The notes: a model not told the origin generated them from the sequence alone. Counted from the first letter of the stretch, positions 36,419-47,915 are shown. The stretch is 51,560 nucleotides of DNA from Candidatus Omnitrophota bacterium (GCA_017992455.1 JAGOOP010000012.1:1-51560); one strand, 5' to 3'. Program-made: numbers and translations.

Positions 36419-37225
36419 TCAGAAATTGAACGTTGTGAGCGTTATGTAAAAATAAAAAACCGGCGCCGTGAATAAAAGGCTGTCGATGATGTCGAGGATC
36501 CCGCCGAACCCGGGTATCACCGAAGACGAATCCTTGATGTCGCAGTCCCGCTTGATGAGCGACTCGGAAAGATCGCCGATCTGCGCGAGGATCCCCATGG
36601 ATACGCCGATGAGCGCACAATGCAGCAGAGAAAAAGACCCGGGCATGAAAGGTTTCGACAATAAAGCGCCGGCGACGCTGAACACCAGCCCCCCGAGCGA
36701 ACCTTCGACCGATTTCTTCGGGCTGATCCGGGGGATGAGCGGCGTCCTGCCGAACCGGCTGCCGACGAGATACGCGCCGATATCCCCGAGCTTGGTGATC
36801 ACCAGCACCGCGATGACGTACCCCGTGCCTCCGGGCAGAAGCCTGATCCGCACCAGAAAACTGAAGAACCAGGCGACATACAGGATGCCGAAGATCGTCG
36901 TGGAGATGCCGACGACCGCACCCCGGTTCTCCCTGCGCTTGAACTGCATGATGATCAGGAACAACAGCGCCACGACGATGAATAACAACTCCCACCCCCG
37001 TGTCAGCTCGAACTTGAACAGGATCGATGCGGGGATGACCGCGCCCATTGCGATGCCGAAATATTTGAATATGCTGATGCCTTTTTTTTCGAGCATCGTG
37101 AAGAATTCATACAGCCCGAGCACCGTGACCGCCATGACCGTGACGACCAGAGCGACCCGGGAAACAAGCGCCGCCGCGCATACGCCGATCAACGCCGCTG
37201 AGCTGATGATACGCAGGGAGAACAC
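36419..37225 (-). CDS. cdsA: Phosphatidate cytidylyltransferase
   Basis: CdsA makes CDP-diacylglycerol from CTP and phosphatidate in the inner membrane. The 268-residue protein has about eight hydrophobic segments and the C-terminal signature KRDCDIKDSSSVIPGFGGILDIIDSLLF (about 215-245; key residues KRDxxIKD, PGxGGxxDxxDS). The start is GTG at 37225, three bases after uppS. Confidence 0.95.
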   Translation of the reverse strand: MFSLRIISSAALIGVCAAALVSRVALVVTVMAVTVLGLYEFFTMLEKKGISIFKYFGIAMGAVIPASILFKFELTRGWELLFIVVALLFLIIMQFKRRENRGAVVGISTTIFGILYVAWFFSFLVRIRLLPGGTGYVIAVLVITKLGDIGAYLVGSRFGRTPLIPRISPKKSVEGSLGGLVFSVAGALLSKPFMPGSFSLLHCALIGVSMGILAQIGDLSESLIKRDCDIKDSSSVIPGFGGILDIIDSLLFTAPVFYFYITLTTFNF

Positions 37226-37228
37226 GTC

Positions 37229-37954
37229 TTATGCCTTTCTTTCAATGCCGCCGAACCGGCGGCTCCGCTTCGCATACGCCTCGATGGCCTCAAGCAGGTC
37301 CGCTTTCCTGAAATCGGGCCAGTACTTCGACGGGAAATACAGTTCCGCATACGACAGCTGCCATAAAAGGAAGTTGCTGACACGCTGTTCGCCGCTCGTG
37401 CGGATCAACAGATCCGGGTCCGGAAGGCCCGCGGTGTACAGATATGACCCGAAGGTCTTTTCCGTCACATCGCCCGGCTTCACCCTGCCCCGGGCGCAAT
37501 CCCGCATCAATGCCTTGACCCCGTCAAGTATCTCCTGGCGGGAGCCGTAATTCACGGCAAGGACGAGCGTCAACCCCGTATTATCCCCGGTCTTTTCTTC
37601 TGCGCGCTCGATCGTGCGGATGACGAACTTCGGCAGCGCCTCACGCCTGCCGATAAACCTGACCCTGATATTTTTCCGGGCGAGATTGGCGATCTCGCGC
37701 CCCAGATACACGTCCAATAACCGCATCAACGCCTTGACCTCGAACGTCGGCCGCGACCAGTTCTCGGCCGAGAACGCGTAGAGCGTCACGACCTCGATGC
37801 CGATATCGGATGCCGCCTGGACGATCTCTTTCACCCTGAAAACCCCTTCACGATGGCCCATGGTCCGGGGCAGGCGGCGTTCCTGCGCCCAGCGGCCGTT
37901 GCCGTCCATGATGATGGCGATGTGGCGCGGCAGGGTCCTCATTTTCGTGTCCAT
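37229..37954 (-). CDS. uppS: Undecaprenyl diphosphate synthase
   Basis: UppS is the cis-prenyltransferase that makes the lipid carrier for peptidoglycan and polysaccharides. The 241-residue protein carries HIAIIMDGNGRWA with the catalytic aspartate, HREGVFRVKEI, YAFSAENWSRP and the C-terminal DLLIRTSGEQRVSNFLLWQ. The ATG at 37954 has no clear ribosome binding site; a second ATG at 37942 is possible. A strong palindrome ends 12 bases upstream. It heads the long uppS-to-queA gene run. Confidence 0.95.
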   Translation of the reverse strand: MDTKMRTLPRHIAIIMDGNGRWAQERRLPRTMGHREGVFRVKEIVQAASDIGIEVVTLYAFSAENWSRPTFEVKALMRLLDVYLGREIANLARKNIRVRFIGRREALPKFVIRTIERAEEKTGDNTGLTLVLAVNYGSRQEILDGVKALMRDCARGRVKPGDVTEKTFGSYLYTAGLPDPDLLIRTSGEQRVSNFLLWQLSYAELYFPSKYWPDFRKADLLEAIEAYAKRSRRFGGIERKA

Positions 37955-37966
37955 GGCGGCGGATAC

Positions 37967-38001
37967 AAAAAAATTACAAACAGACTGTTTGTAATTTTTT
38001 T
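37967..38001. terminator. Perfect 35-bp palindrome, likely bidirectional terminator
   Basis: A perfect palindrome around base 37984: seven A, TTACAAACAG, one central base, CTGTTTGTAA and seven T. With a T run on both strands it looks like a terminator after the GH57 gene, whose stop is 18 bases upstream on the minus strand. It stands 12 bases before the uppS ATG. Confidence 0.75.
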
Positions 38002-38019
38002 GCCGGCGGCTCCCTCTGG

Positions 38020-39600
38020 TTAACTATGGTAGTGGTAATCTATATCCGGAAAGAGGTTATCCCTCGATTCTACTTCGCCCAGCCACTCCTCATCGATGGC
38101 ATTGGCTTTGATATCCTCATATAACCGGTTGAACTGCAGCAGATGGTCCTTGGTGCGTTTGACGGCGTAGGACGTATGCGTTCCGGTGCCCAGGATGAAC
38201 GCCCAATCGGAACTCTGCGCCAGAAGCAGCTCCCTGAGCGCCTGGTTCAGGGCGCGGCGCATCGCCCCGGCCGCATGCGGGTAATTATGCGCCAGTTCAG
38301 ACATGCGGTATGAGGCCTCGTGCAAATGCCGGTAGATCCAGTCATTGGACCCCTGCATCCACATCTCGCTGTATCCTTTATACCCCCAGCTCGACATCGA
38401 CGGAGTGATGACCTGGAGCCGCGGGTTCTCCGCCAGGTATTCCGACGGCGTTATCATCCTGATGGTATCCTGGTCGCAGGAAAGCTTCCTGATCAGGAAC
38501 TCAAGCCACTGCGGCCCCTCATACCACCAGTGGCCGTACAATTCCGCGTCATAGGGCGAGACGATGATGGGTTTGCGCCCGATCATGTCATACAGATGCT
38601 CGACCTGCTTCTGGCGGTTGAACATGAAATTGCCCGCATGGGACGCCGCTGTCTCCCGCGCCCAGTCGGGCTCATACGGCTCTTTATGCGGCGTGTCGCC
38701 GGTGATACGGTAATACTTGATGCCGGTGTTGATCCTGACCCCGTCGGGATGGATATACGGCTTGATGTATTCATACTCAAGGTCAAAACCGACGTCCCGG
38801 TAGAACTCGCGGTAATTATAGTCGCCCGGGTACCCTTCGATCGATGACCATACCTGCTTGGATGACTCCAGGTCCCTGGCGAACGCGGCAACACCGGTGC
38901 CTTTGCAATACACCGGAGAGAACACCCCGTATTTCGGCCGGGGGGTCCCGTGGAGGACCCCGTGCGAATCGGTGAAAAAATATTTTATGCCGGCCTCCCT
39001 GAGCAATTCATCCTGACCCGGATAATATCCGCATTCAGGCAGCCAGATGCCCCGGGGTTTCCGTCCGAAATTCTTTTCATAATGGGACGCGGCGGTCTTG
39101 AGCTGCGCCCTCACGGAATCACGGCACACATCCATAAGGGGGAAATACCCGTGCGTCGCGCCGCAGGTAATGATCTCGATCTTGCCCGCATCCTGGAAAC
39201 TCCTGAACGCGGCCACGAGGTTCCGGTTGTATTGCTCGAACGTGTCGCGGCTGCGGCAGAAATGGTTGACGTACATGATGGCGAGCCGCTGGAATTGCCG
39301 CTGCCAGGTGGTACGCTCGATCTCTTTATGGGCAAGCTCGATAAGGCTGTTGATATGCCTCATATAGCGGTTCTGCAGCAGGGGATCCGTCAGCATGCTG
39401 ATGAGCGTCGGGGTCAGCGACATCGTGACCCGGAAATCGATATTATCCTTGAGAAGTTTCTCATACATCCAGATCAAAGGGATATACGTTTCCGTTATCG
39501 CCTCATACAACCAATCCTCCTCGAGAAAATCCTCATGCTCCGGATGGCGCACGAACGGCAGATGGCTGTGCAAAACCAAACACAGGTATCCTTTATTCAT
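38020..39600 (-). CDS. GH57 (DUF1957) glucan-branching-type enzyme
   Basis: This 526-residue protein is a glycoside hydrolase family 57 member of the DUF1957 type, related to 1,4-alpha-glucan branching enzymes. It starts GYLCLVLHSHLPFVRHPE; the nucleophile is probably the Glu in IWLPECGYYPG and the acid/base Asp in VSPYDAELYGHWW. A C-terminal helical domain completes it. It probably modifies alpha-glucan made by GlgA (3227), although those genes are far apart. No signal peptide is seen. It ends the operon that starts at the 41.85 kb promoter. Confidence 0.9.
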   Translation of the reverse strand: MNKGYLCLVLHSHLPFVRHPEHEDFLEEDWLYEAITETYIPLIWMYEKLLKDNIDFRVTMSLTPTLISMLTDPLLQNRYMRHINSLIELAHKEIERTTWQRQFQRLAIMYVNHFCRSRDTFEQYNRNLVAAFRSFQDAGKIEIITCGATHGYFPLMDVCRDSVRAQLKTAASHYEKNFGRKPRGIWLPECGYYPGQDELLREAGIKYFFTDSHGVLHGTPRPKYGVFSPVYCKGTGVAAFARDLESSKQVWSSIEGYPGDYNYREFYRDVGFDLEYEYIKPYIHPDGVRINTGIKYYRITGDTPHKEPYEPDWARETAASHAGNFMFNRQKQVEHLYDMIGRKPIIVSPYDAELYGHWWYEGPQWLEFLIRKLSCDQDTIRMITPSEYLAENPRLQVITPSMSSWGYKGYSEMWMQGSNDWIYRHLHEASYRMSELAHNYPHAAGAMRRALNQALRELLLAQSSDWAFILGTGTHTSYAVKRTKDHLLQFNRLYEDIKANAIDEEWLGEVESRDNLFPDIDYHYHS

Positions 39601-39633
39601 CGTTTTCCTTTGGTTGAAGATGAACCTGCGGTC

Positions 39634-40716
39634 TCAGGCGGCTGCAGCGATACGGCCCTGCGCCGGTTCCTCTTTGACGACGATGCTCGTCTGTGTCTGA
39701 CGGCTCACGATCGGCGTGATGGTCCGGACCTCGATCTGATCGGATGAGGTCGCCTGGACCGGGATCACCTGTTTTCCGTCGGGAAGAGCGTAACGCATGG
39801 TAAATGTTCCGTCGGGCCTCAGCTGGATCGGTTTTCCCTGGACCGTCACCGCCGCGTCCGGCTCTGTCGCGCCGTACACGATCAGTTCACAGTCGACGAC
39901 CAGCCAAAACTTCCTGCCCTTGCCCCGTTTTTTGACCGGGGAACCCATGGACGTAATTCCGGGCGACGACAATATCCCGGAGAACAAGGCCTTTTTCATG
40001 CGTTCCTGCCATGCCTTGCCCATGGACGTATGCCCCATGCCGAAACCCATGCCGTACAGCCTGCCGAACATCTCATCGGGGACCATCCATTCTTCATCGG
40101 TGACCCAGGACGGCCCGTCGAGCGGCGTGTGCACGACATTGGAGCGGACGATCGTAACGAACTCGCCGTTGGCAAGCTTCAAACCATAATCCACGACCCA
40201 GGACCTGCCCGGAGCGCCGGTATCGATATACCAGTTGTTCGCGTCATGGCCGAGCTCTATATCGAAATACCGGTGCGCGTTATTGCCGTTGAACACGATA
40301 TGGCTGATATCATACACGCGCAGCGCTTTCTGGGCACCGTGGAACATATCCTTCAGCCGCTGCTTCAGCGAATCCCAGGTCGACAGGGTAACTTCCCAGT
40401 ATGAGTGCAGCCACCAGGGATCGCGGACCTGCAGGACCATGCGGTCCTTGCCGTAGCCGCCGGGAAGATCCTGCGGCAGCGCCCGCTGCATCCTGCGAAC
40501 CTGGGGATGAGAGAACTTTGTTTTTTCGATCGCGACCTCATTCAGGCCGAGCGTATCTTTCTGCACCGGTACCGGCTGTGTCTGGGCGGCGATCTGCCTG
40601 CCGGGCCTGCGGCTTACGGCCTTTTGCCTGACAACCTTCGGGGCCGATTTTTTTGTCCGGGCCGGCCTGCGGATGATCTTTTTGATCTTATCCTTGACTT
40701 TACGCATCACTGCCAT
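39634..40716 (-). CDS. DUF4912 protein
   Basis: This 360-residue protein has a basic, proline- and lysine-rich N-terminus (1-55), then a DUF4912 domain with VLQVRDPWWLHSYWEVT and ALRVYDISHI, and a C-terminal glycine/basic region plus an Ig-like stretch (KPIQLRPDGTFTMRYALPDG). DUF4912 genes often neighbour DUF1957 glucan enzymes, as here, 33 bases apart. The domain may bind a glucan or act in its assembly; this is inference from context. Confidence 0.87.
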   Translation of the reverse strand: MAVMRKVKDKIKKIIRRPARTKKSAPKVVRQKAVSRRPGRQIAAQTQPVPVQKDTLGLNEVAIEKTKFSHPQVRRMQRALPQDLPGGYGKDRMVLQVRDPWWLHSYWEVTLSTWDSLKQRLKDMFHGAQKALRVYDISHIVFNGNNAHRYFDIELGHDANNWYIDTGAPGRSWVVDYGLKLANGEFVTIVRSNVVHTPLDGPSWVTDEEWMVPDEMFGRLYGMGFGMGHTSMGKAWQERMKKALFSGILSSPGITSMGSPVKKRGKGRKFWLVVDCELIVYGATEPDAAVTVQGKPIQLRPDGTFTMRYALPDGKQVIPVQATSSDQIEVRTITPIVSRQTQTSIVVKEEPAQGRIAAAA

Positions 40717-40750
40717 ATGCCACCCCCTTGCTTAAAACACGATCCCGTCG

Positions 40751-41128
40751 CTACTTCTTTGCTTTTCCTGAAACCACGGCGTTCTTCAGGTCATTCTCCA
40801 GCGCGCTGTTGAGCTTGCGCAGCTTATCGATCTCCGCTTTCAAAGATTGATTTATCAACTGCTCCTGCAAAAGAGTTTTCTGGGCGGCGTCGAACACGGC
40901 GCGCTCGCCGGCGAACGATTCCTCGGCCTTGCGCAGCGCAACCTCGAGCGCATCCTTTTCCTGCTTGATGTCGTTCAACGACTTTTCCGCGTCGTACCGC
41001 TTAATCTCCTCCCCGTGCTTTACGGCGAGATATTTCCTGCCCTGCACGCACGACTGGACCGCGACAAGCAGGAAAACGATATTACAGATACCCAGGACAA
41101 CGACCAATTTGTTTTTCAAGAATTCCAC
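40751..41128 (-). CDS. Small membrane-anchored coiled-coil protein
   Basis: A 125-residue protein with one N-terminal membrane helix (LVVVLGICNIVFLLVAV) followed by a long coiled coil (about residues 40-115) rich in Glu, Lys and Leu. No family is recognised. The start is GTG at 41128 after a GGAGGGCCAC region. It lies between the OmpA lipoprotein and DUF4912 in one operon, which suggests a role in an envelope-linked structure. Confidence 0.75.
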   Translation of the reverse strand: MEFLKNKLVVVLGICNIVFLLVAVQSCVQGRKYLAVKHGEEIKRYDAEKSLNDIKQEKDALEVALRKAEESFAGERAVFDAAQKTLLQEQLINQSLKAEIDKLRKLNSALENDLKNAVVSGKAKK

Positions 41129-41144
41129 CGTGGCCCTCCATTTT

Positions 41145-41777
41145 TTAGATCCCTGCCTGCGGCAGCTTTATCTCCTGCGCTTTCGGCATCGGCGGCATGA
41201 TCAGGAGCTCCATCCGCCGGTTCGCCTGCCTGCCTTCCTTCGCGGCATTGTCCGCGACCGGCCTGTATTCACCGTATGCGCACGCCGACAGCCGCCATCC
41301 GGGAATGCCTTTTTCATCCTGCAGATAATGCACGACGCTCAAGGCGCGGGCGGCGGACAACTCCCAGTTCGATTTCCATCCTGACGCCTGGACCGGCTCA
41401 TTGTCCGTATGGACTTCGACGCGGATCTTTGAACCGATCGCATTCTCGCTCAGAACGCGCCCCGCCGTATCGAGGATCTCGTATGCCTCGGGCCGCAGCT
41501 TCGATTTCCCGATATCGAACAAAAGATCGGCGGAACATATGAGCGCAAGCCCCTCCCCGGTCATCTGCAGCGCGGCGGCCGCGCCGTCTATTTCTTTTTG
41601 AAGCCCTTGTTCAAGGACACCCATGACCTGCGTCAATGCATCAGGCTCGGCGACAGACTCCCCGGCCTCTGGGGCTTTCTGCTCTTCGGCTACGAACGGT
41701 TTAGGCACGGCAGCCAGGCAGCCATATAAAAAGAGCAAAGAACAGACGGCGCTCAAAAACCGGCCCGCCGGACACAC
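41145..41777 (-). CDS. OmpA-family lipoprotein
   Basis: The 210-residue protein has a lipoprotein signal (FLSAVCSLLFLYGC, lipidated Cys at residue 20) and a C-terminal OmpA domain that binds peptidoglycan (LLFDIGKSKLRPEAYEIL, VEVHTDNEP, SAARALSVVHYL, NRRMELLI). The frame is open to a TTG at 41831, but that codon overlaps the -10 box, so GTG at 41777 is preferred; a TTG at 41798 is also possible. It probably anchors the outer membrane to the wall. It heads the operon with the coiled-coil, DUF4912 and GH57 genes. Confidence 0.85.
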   Translation of the reverse strand: MCPAGRFLSAVCSLLFLYGCLAAVPKPFVAEEQKAPEAGESVAEPDALTQVMGVLEQGLQKEIDGAAAALQMTGEGLALICSADLLFDIGKSKLRPEAYEILDTAGRVLSENAIGSKIRVEVHTDNEPVQASGWKSNWELSAARALSVVHYLQDEKGIPGWRLSACAYGEYRPVADNAAKEGRQANRRMELLIMPPMPKAQEIKLPQAGI

Positions 41778-41829
41778 TGTTTGCCCGCATATCCTCAAGT
41801 ATTTGCTGTAAAAGGGATTAGTGTTATTC

Positions 41830-41858
41830 AATATAACATAACCTCATGTACCCGTCAA
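41830..41858 (-). promoter_or_regulatory. Sigma70-type promoter of the OmpA-GH57 operon
   Basis: TTGACG (41853-41858) and TATATT (41830-41835) are 17 bases apart on the minus strand, between the purA stop and the OmpA lipoprotein gene. With the palindrome at 37967-38001 it bounds a four-gene unit. Confidence 0.75.
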
Positions 41859-41872
41859 GCGAATTCAGCGCA

Positions 41873-44396
<2,524 letters not shown>

Positions 44397-44411
44397 GATG
44401 GAGCTCCTTCG

Positions 44412-46154
44412 CTATTTTGCCGTGAATATCTTCCTGAATTCTTCTTTCGAGGGCGGCAGCTTCGAGCTGAAGATATTCTGGTTGTGGACGACATATGTCG
44501 GGCTCGAGACGATCTGTAATTCTTCGTTCATCGCTATGTTCTCTTCAAGAAGGGCGGTGCCCGAAACGCCCTGCGCGCAGTCCTTGACCGGAGCGGGATC
44601 GAGCATCCCCAGGCAATCCTGCCACCAGGAAGATTCGATATGGCGCACGCGGCAGTTCAAATAATTCCAGAAATAAGCCGGATAATGCTTTTTTACGCAG
44701 ACGCACCGCTTCATCTCTTCCAATTCGGCAACACCCTTGACCGTCACCAATTCCCCGTTCTTGCGCGCCGCCAGGAAATGTATCTGCGGATCGAACTCCT
44801 CAAGCGTATACAACAGCGTCGTAATATGCGGGTCATACAGGCTCAGGAATACGTCGATCTTGCCGGGTATAGCCGGACGGCCGAGGAACATGGCAACGCC
44901 GCCGAACTGCGGCTTGAGCAGAAAAAAACCGTTCTTTTCTTCGAACCTGTCTTTCATCGCCTCATAGCCCGGATCCTGCGCAAGGGCCGGGCCGAATATA
45001 TACGCGGGCAGCGTGGTCAGCCCCAGGTCGTCGATCAACTTCTGCGCCTGCGGACCCGGGTACGGCACGCGGGTGACGGCGATGCCCGGAAAGCCCTTCC
45101 TGAACGAATCGACTGCCTGATCGATCTCGCAGGAATAACAATTCTTCGGAACAACGACCGTCACGGGGACCTTGACGTCCTGGCCAAAAACACATCGGGC
45201 GTTCTTCGTTCCCGGTTCCTCGCAGGTGCCCGTACGCGCACCCTGCTTGCAGTTCGAATCCATGAAACACCGGGGGCCGAGGCCGAGAACCTGCGGATCA
45301 GCGGCGATGCTGTCGGAAAGCCGGATCTCTTCCACCTTGAAATCAACGATCGCGCGATCCTCGATCTTCAGCGCCGCCTTGCCCATGCGCCTGCCCTGCC
45401 AGCTCGGGCGCAATAATAACGTCGCGCCCGCTTTCGAGAACGGCTCCTGCGAAAGTCTTCCGCCGCCGATAACGACGACATCGATGCCTTCTATTGTCTT
45501 GATCAATTCCAGATCATCGGCCTCGCCGAGACGGCTCAGGAGCACGATGCAATCAGCTCCTGCGGCCTTCGCGCGCGTTATCGCGCCGGCGACGGCCGCC
45601 TTCGGATCCCGGATCTCGAGACCGCCCGTCTTGGGGCGGGCGGACAGCGGCGTTGCGCCGATGAGACCGACCTTGACCCCGGGAAACGCCCTGACGACAA
45701 AAGGCGCGACGCCCGGAACATCACAGTTCGCCGAAACGAACGCAAAACGGTATTTCCGCGCGGCATCTTCAATGAACTGCCTGCCGAAATTGAACTCCTC
45801 GCCCCCGACCGCAGCCGCGTCGTATTGCATATATTCCATGGCCTTGAGCGCCGTTTCCGTGCGGATCATATCCAGCTCGGCCGACTGCGTATATTCGTCC
45901 ATAAGGCCGCCGGCACAGAACGCCCCTGAATCGACGAGCAGTACATTCGGGGACGACGTTCGGATATCCTTCACGAGTGTTGCCCTTCGCGCAACGCCGC
46001 CGTCGACCTCGACGGGGCAGCTGCAGGGATACAGCATCGCATGGGTCTCGCCGGTGAACAAAAGCGTGACATCAGCCGCGAGAACGCGGCCGGCAGCGAA
46101 GAAAACGAACCCCAGGACCGCTCCAAGCGTCCCGCGCAGATATGCCATTTTCAT
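44412..46154 (-). CDS. Exported phosphatase-like/thioredoxin-like fusion
   Basis: The 580-residue protein has a signal peptide, a domain like 5'-nucleotidase metallophosphatases (about 30-300) and two thioredoxin/DsbA-like regions (about 325-425 and 430-575). The metal-site motifs are eroded: GETHA for NDLH/NDxH, DSGAF for DxGD, GGEEFN for GNHEF and GGGRLS for GHxH. It has PCSCP and GGVARRATLV, found in a Cys-containing subfamily. A CxxC pair lies at 338-341 (NCYSCE), with more cysteines near RCVCVKKH and NYLNCR. A periplasmic thiol role is likelier than phosphatase activity. ATG at 46154 follows GAGGGG. Confidence 0.75.
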   Translation of the reverse strand: MKMAYLRGTLGAVLGFVFFAAGRVLAADVTLLFTGETHAMLYPCSCPVEVDGGVARRATLVKDIRTSSPNVLLVDSGAFCAGGLMDEYTQSAELDMIRTETALKAMEYMQYDAAAVGGEEFNFGRQFIEDAARKYRFAFVSANCDVPGVAPFVVRAFPGVKVGLIGATPLSARPKTGGLEIRDPKAAVAGAITRAKAAGADCIVLLSRLGEADDLELIKTIEGIDVVVIGGGRLSQEPFSKAGATLLLRPSWQGRRMGKAALKIEDRAIVDFKVEEIRLSDSIAADPQVLGLGPRCFMDSNCKQGARTGTCEEPGTKNARCVFGQDVKVPVTVVVPKNCYSCEIDQAVDSFRKGFPGIAVTRVPYPGPQAQKLIDDLGLTTLPAYIFGPALAQDPGYEAMKDRFEEKNGFFLLKPQFGGVAMFLGRPAIPGKIDVFLSLYDPHITTLLYTLEEFDPQIHFLAARKNGELVTVKGVAELEEMKRCVCVKKHYPAYFWNYLNCRVRHIESSWWQDCLGMLDPAPVKDCAQGVSGTALLEENIAMNEELQIVSSPTYVVHNQNIFSSKLPPSKEEFRKIFTAK

Positions 46155-46165
46155 CAACGCCCCTC

Positions 46166-47749
46166 TTACAGTTTGACCAGCCGCACGGCCAGTATGTTCT
46201 CCAGGGATTTTATTTTCTCAAGCAGTTCGTTCGAAATCGGGCTGTCGACGTTCAGGATCGAGACCGCGACGCCGCCGACCTCCTTGCGGCCGAAAACCAT
46301 AGCGGCGATATTGATCTTATTCTGGCCCATGAGCGTGCCCACGGACCCGATGATCCCGGGAACGTCCCAGTTCTTCATGACAAGCAGATACCCGGACGGC
46401 GACGCCTCGACGTAGAAATCGTCGATCTTGACGATGCGCGGTTCGCGCTTGGGAGACAGCGTTGCCGCGGCGGAGCGCGTTTCTTTATCGGTCTTGATCG
46501 TCACCGTGACAAGATTGTTGAACTCGGCGTCATCGGCCTTTGTCTGTTTTATCTGGATGCCGCGGCTGCGCGCCAGCGGCATCGCATTGATAAAATTGAC
46601 CGTTTCCTTGAGCACCGGGGACAGCATGCCTTTGATGATCGCCATGGAAAGCGACGTGGTGTCGTATTTCGTCAGGTCCCCGGAAACGCGGATCTCGATC
46701 TCGTTGATCCGGCCTTCGATCATCTGCGCGGAGAACTGGCCGAGTTTTTCCGCCATGACGATATACGGCTGCAGGACCTTGTATAATTCCGGGTCGATGT
46801 TCGGGTAGTTCGCGGCATTATGTATGCCCCGCCCTTTCAGGAAATCCGTGAGGCATTCGGCTATTTCGATCGCGACATTGACCTGCGCCTCTTCGGTCGA
46901 GGCGCCGAGATGACATGTCGGGATAACGCTCTCGAGCTTTAACAGCTCGCCGTCGGAGGCCGGCGGCTCGGTCTCGAACACATCGAGCGCCGCGCCCGCG
47001 ACCTTTCCCGATCTGATCGCGTCCGCAAGGGCTTTCTCGTCGATGATCCCGCCGCGCGCGCAGTTCAATATCCGCACCCCTTCCTTCATCATCGCGAAAG
47101 CCTTGTCCGATATCATGTGCATGGTATCGTCGGTCAACGGGACATGGACCGTGATAAAATCGGACGCCCTGTACAATTCTTCCAGTTCCACGACCTCGAT
47201 GCCGAGCGTTTCGGCGACCTCTTTGGACAGATACGGATCATACCCTTTGATCTTCATGCCGAACGACGCAGCGCGGCGGGCGACCTCCCTGCCGATACGG
47301 CCCAGGCCCACGATACCGAGGGTCTTTTTATATAATTCGACCCCCATGAACTTAGACCGCTTCCATTCGCCTTTTTTCATGGATGCGGCCGCCTGAGGGA
47401 TGCTGCGGGCCAGAGACAAAAGCAAAGACATCGTATGCTCGCAGGTCGAGATGGTATTGCCCGCAGGCGCGTTCATGACCACGATGCCTCGTTCGGTGGC
47501 TGCCGGGACATCCACGTTATCCAGCCCCACACCTGCGCGCCCGATAACCTTCAGTTTCGTCCCCGCGGCGATAATATCCTTGTTCGCCTTGGTCGCGCTG
47601 CGCACCAACAACGCGTCGTAATCCTTTATAACTTCTTTCAGTTCCTCGGGTTTCATCCCGGTCTTAACATCGACCTGAAAGTCCTTTTCCTCCCGGAGTA
47701 TCTTAAGGCCTTCTTCCGACAATGAATCGCTTACGAGAATTTTGAACAT
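46166..47749 (-). CDS. serA: D-3-phosphoglycerate dehydrogenase
   Basis: SerA starts serine synthesis by oxidising 3-phosphoglycerate with NAD. The 527-residue long form has the substrate domain, a Rossmann motif (LGIVGLGRIGREVARRA), catalytic residues in LNCARGGIIDEKAL and CHLGASTEEAQ, then the ASB domain and a C-terminal ACT domain (VMKNWDVPGIIGSVGTLMG) that senses serine. A strong promoter precedes it, and a class V aminotransferase that may perform the next step is the upstream neighbour. Confidence 0.96.
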   Translation of the reverse strand: MFKILVSDSLSEEGLKILREEKDFQVDVKTGMKPEELKEVIKDYDALLVRSATKANKDIIAAGTKLKVIGRAGVGLDNVDVPAATERGIVVMNAPAGNTISTCEHTMSLLLSLARSIPQAAASMKKGEWKRSKFMGVELYKKTLGIVGLGRIGREVARRAASFGMKIKGYDPYLSKEVAETLGIEVVELEELYRASDFITVHVPLTDDTMHMISDKAFAMMKEGVRILNCARGGIIDEKALADAIRSGKVAGAALDVFETEPPASDGELLKLESVIPTCHLGASTEEAQVNVAIEIAECLTDFLKGRGIHNAANYPNIDPELYKVLQPYIVMAEKLGQFSAQMIEGRINEIEIRVSGDLTKYDTTSLSMAIIKGMLSPVLKETVNFINAMPLARSRGIQIKQTKADDAEFNNLVTVTIKTDKETRSAAATLSPKREPRIVKIDDFYVEASPSGYLLVMKNWDVPGIIGSVGTLMGQNKINIAAMVFGRKEVGGVAVSILNVDSPISNELLEKIKSLENILAVRLVKL

Positions 47750-47783
47750 ATACCGCTCCTTGTCTTTGTATGCGAAGAGGCAT

Positions 47784-47813
47784 ATTATACCTCAATTCCG
47801 GCGCGTTAATCAA
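47784..47813 (-). promoter_or_regulatory. Sigma70-type promoter of serA
   Basis: A perfect -10 TATAAT (47784-47789) with TTGATT (47808-47813) 18 bases upstream, on the minus strand. It should drive serA, the thiol-like fusion, the synthase-like gene and purA. It lies between serA and the palindrome at 47834-47915. Confidence 0.75.
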
Positions 47814-47833
47814 GCAAAAACATAGGAAATGGA

Positions 47834-47915
47834 AGGCTAAAAACGGGGTCAGAATTATTTATTTGCCGCAGAATGCCGAGCTAACAAATAAATAATTCTG
47901 ACCCCGTTTTTCAGC
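47834..47915. repeat. Family 1 palindromic repeat after the aminotransferase
   Basis: Arms of about 32 bases (47834-47865 and 47883-47915) carry GGGGTCAGAATTATTTATTT in inverted orientation around a 17-base loop, with small mismatches near the ends. Both ends read GACCCCGTTTTT outward. It starts 13 bases after the aminotransferase stop and could terminate that transcript before the serA promoter. Confidence 0.9.

Noticed and set aside
41778-41831. TTG start for the OmpA lipoprotein at 41831
   Set aside because: The codon overlaps the -10 box, so it would lie upstream of the transcription start.
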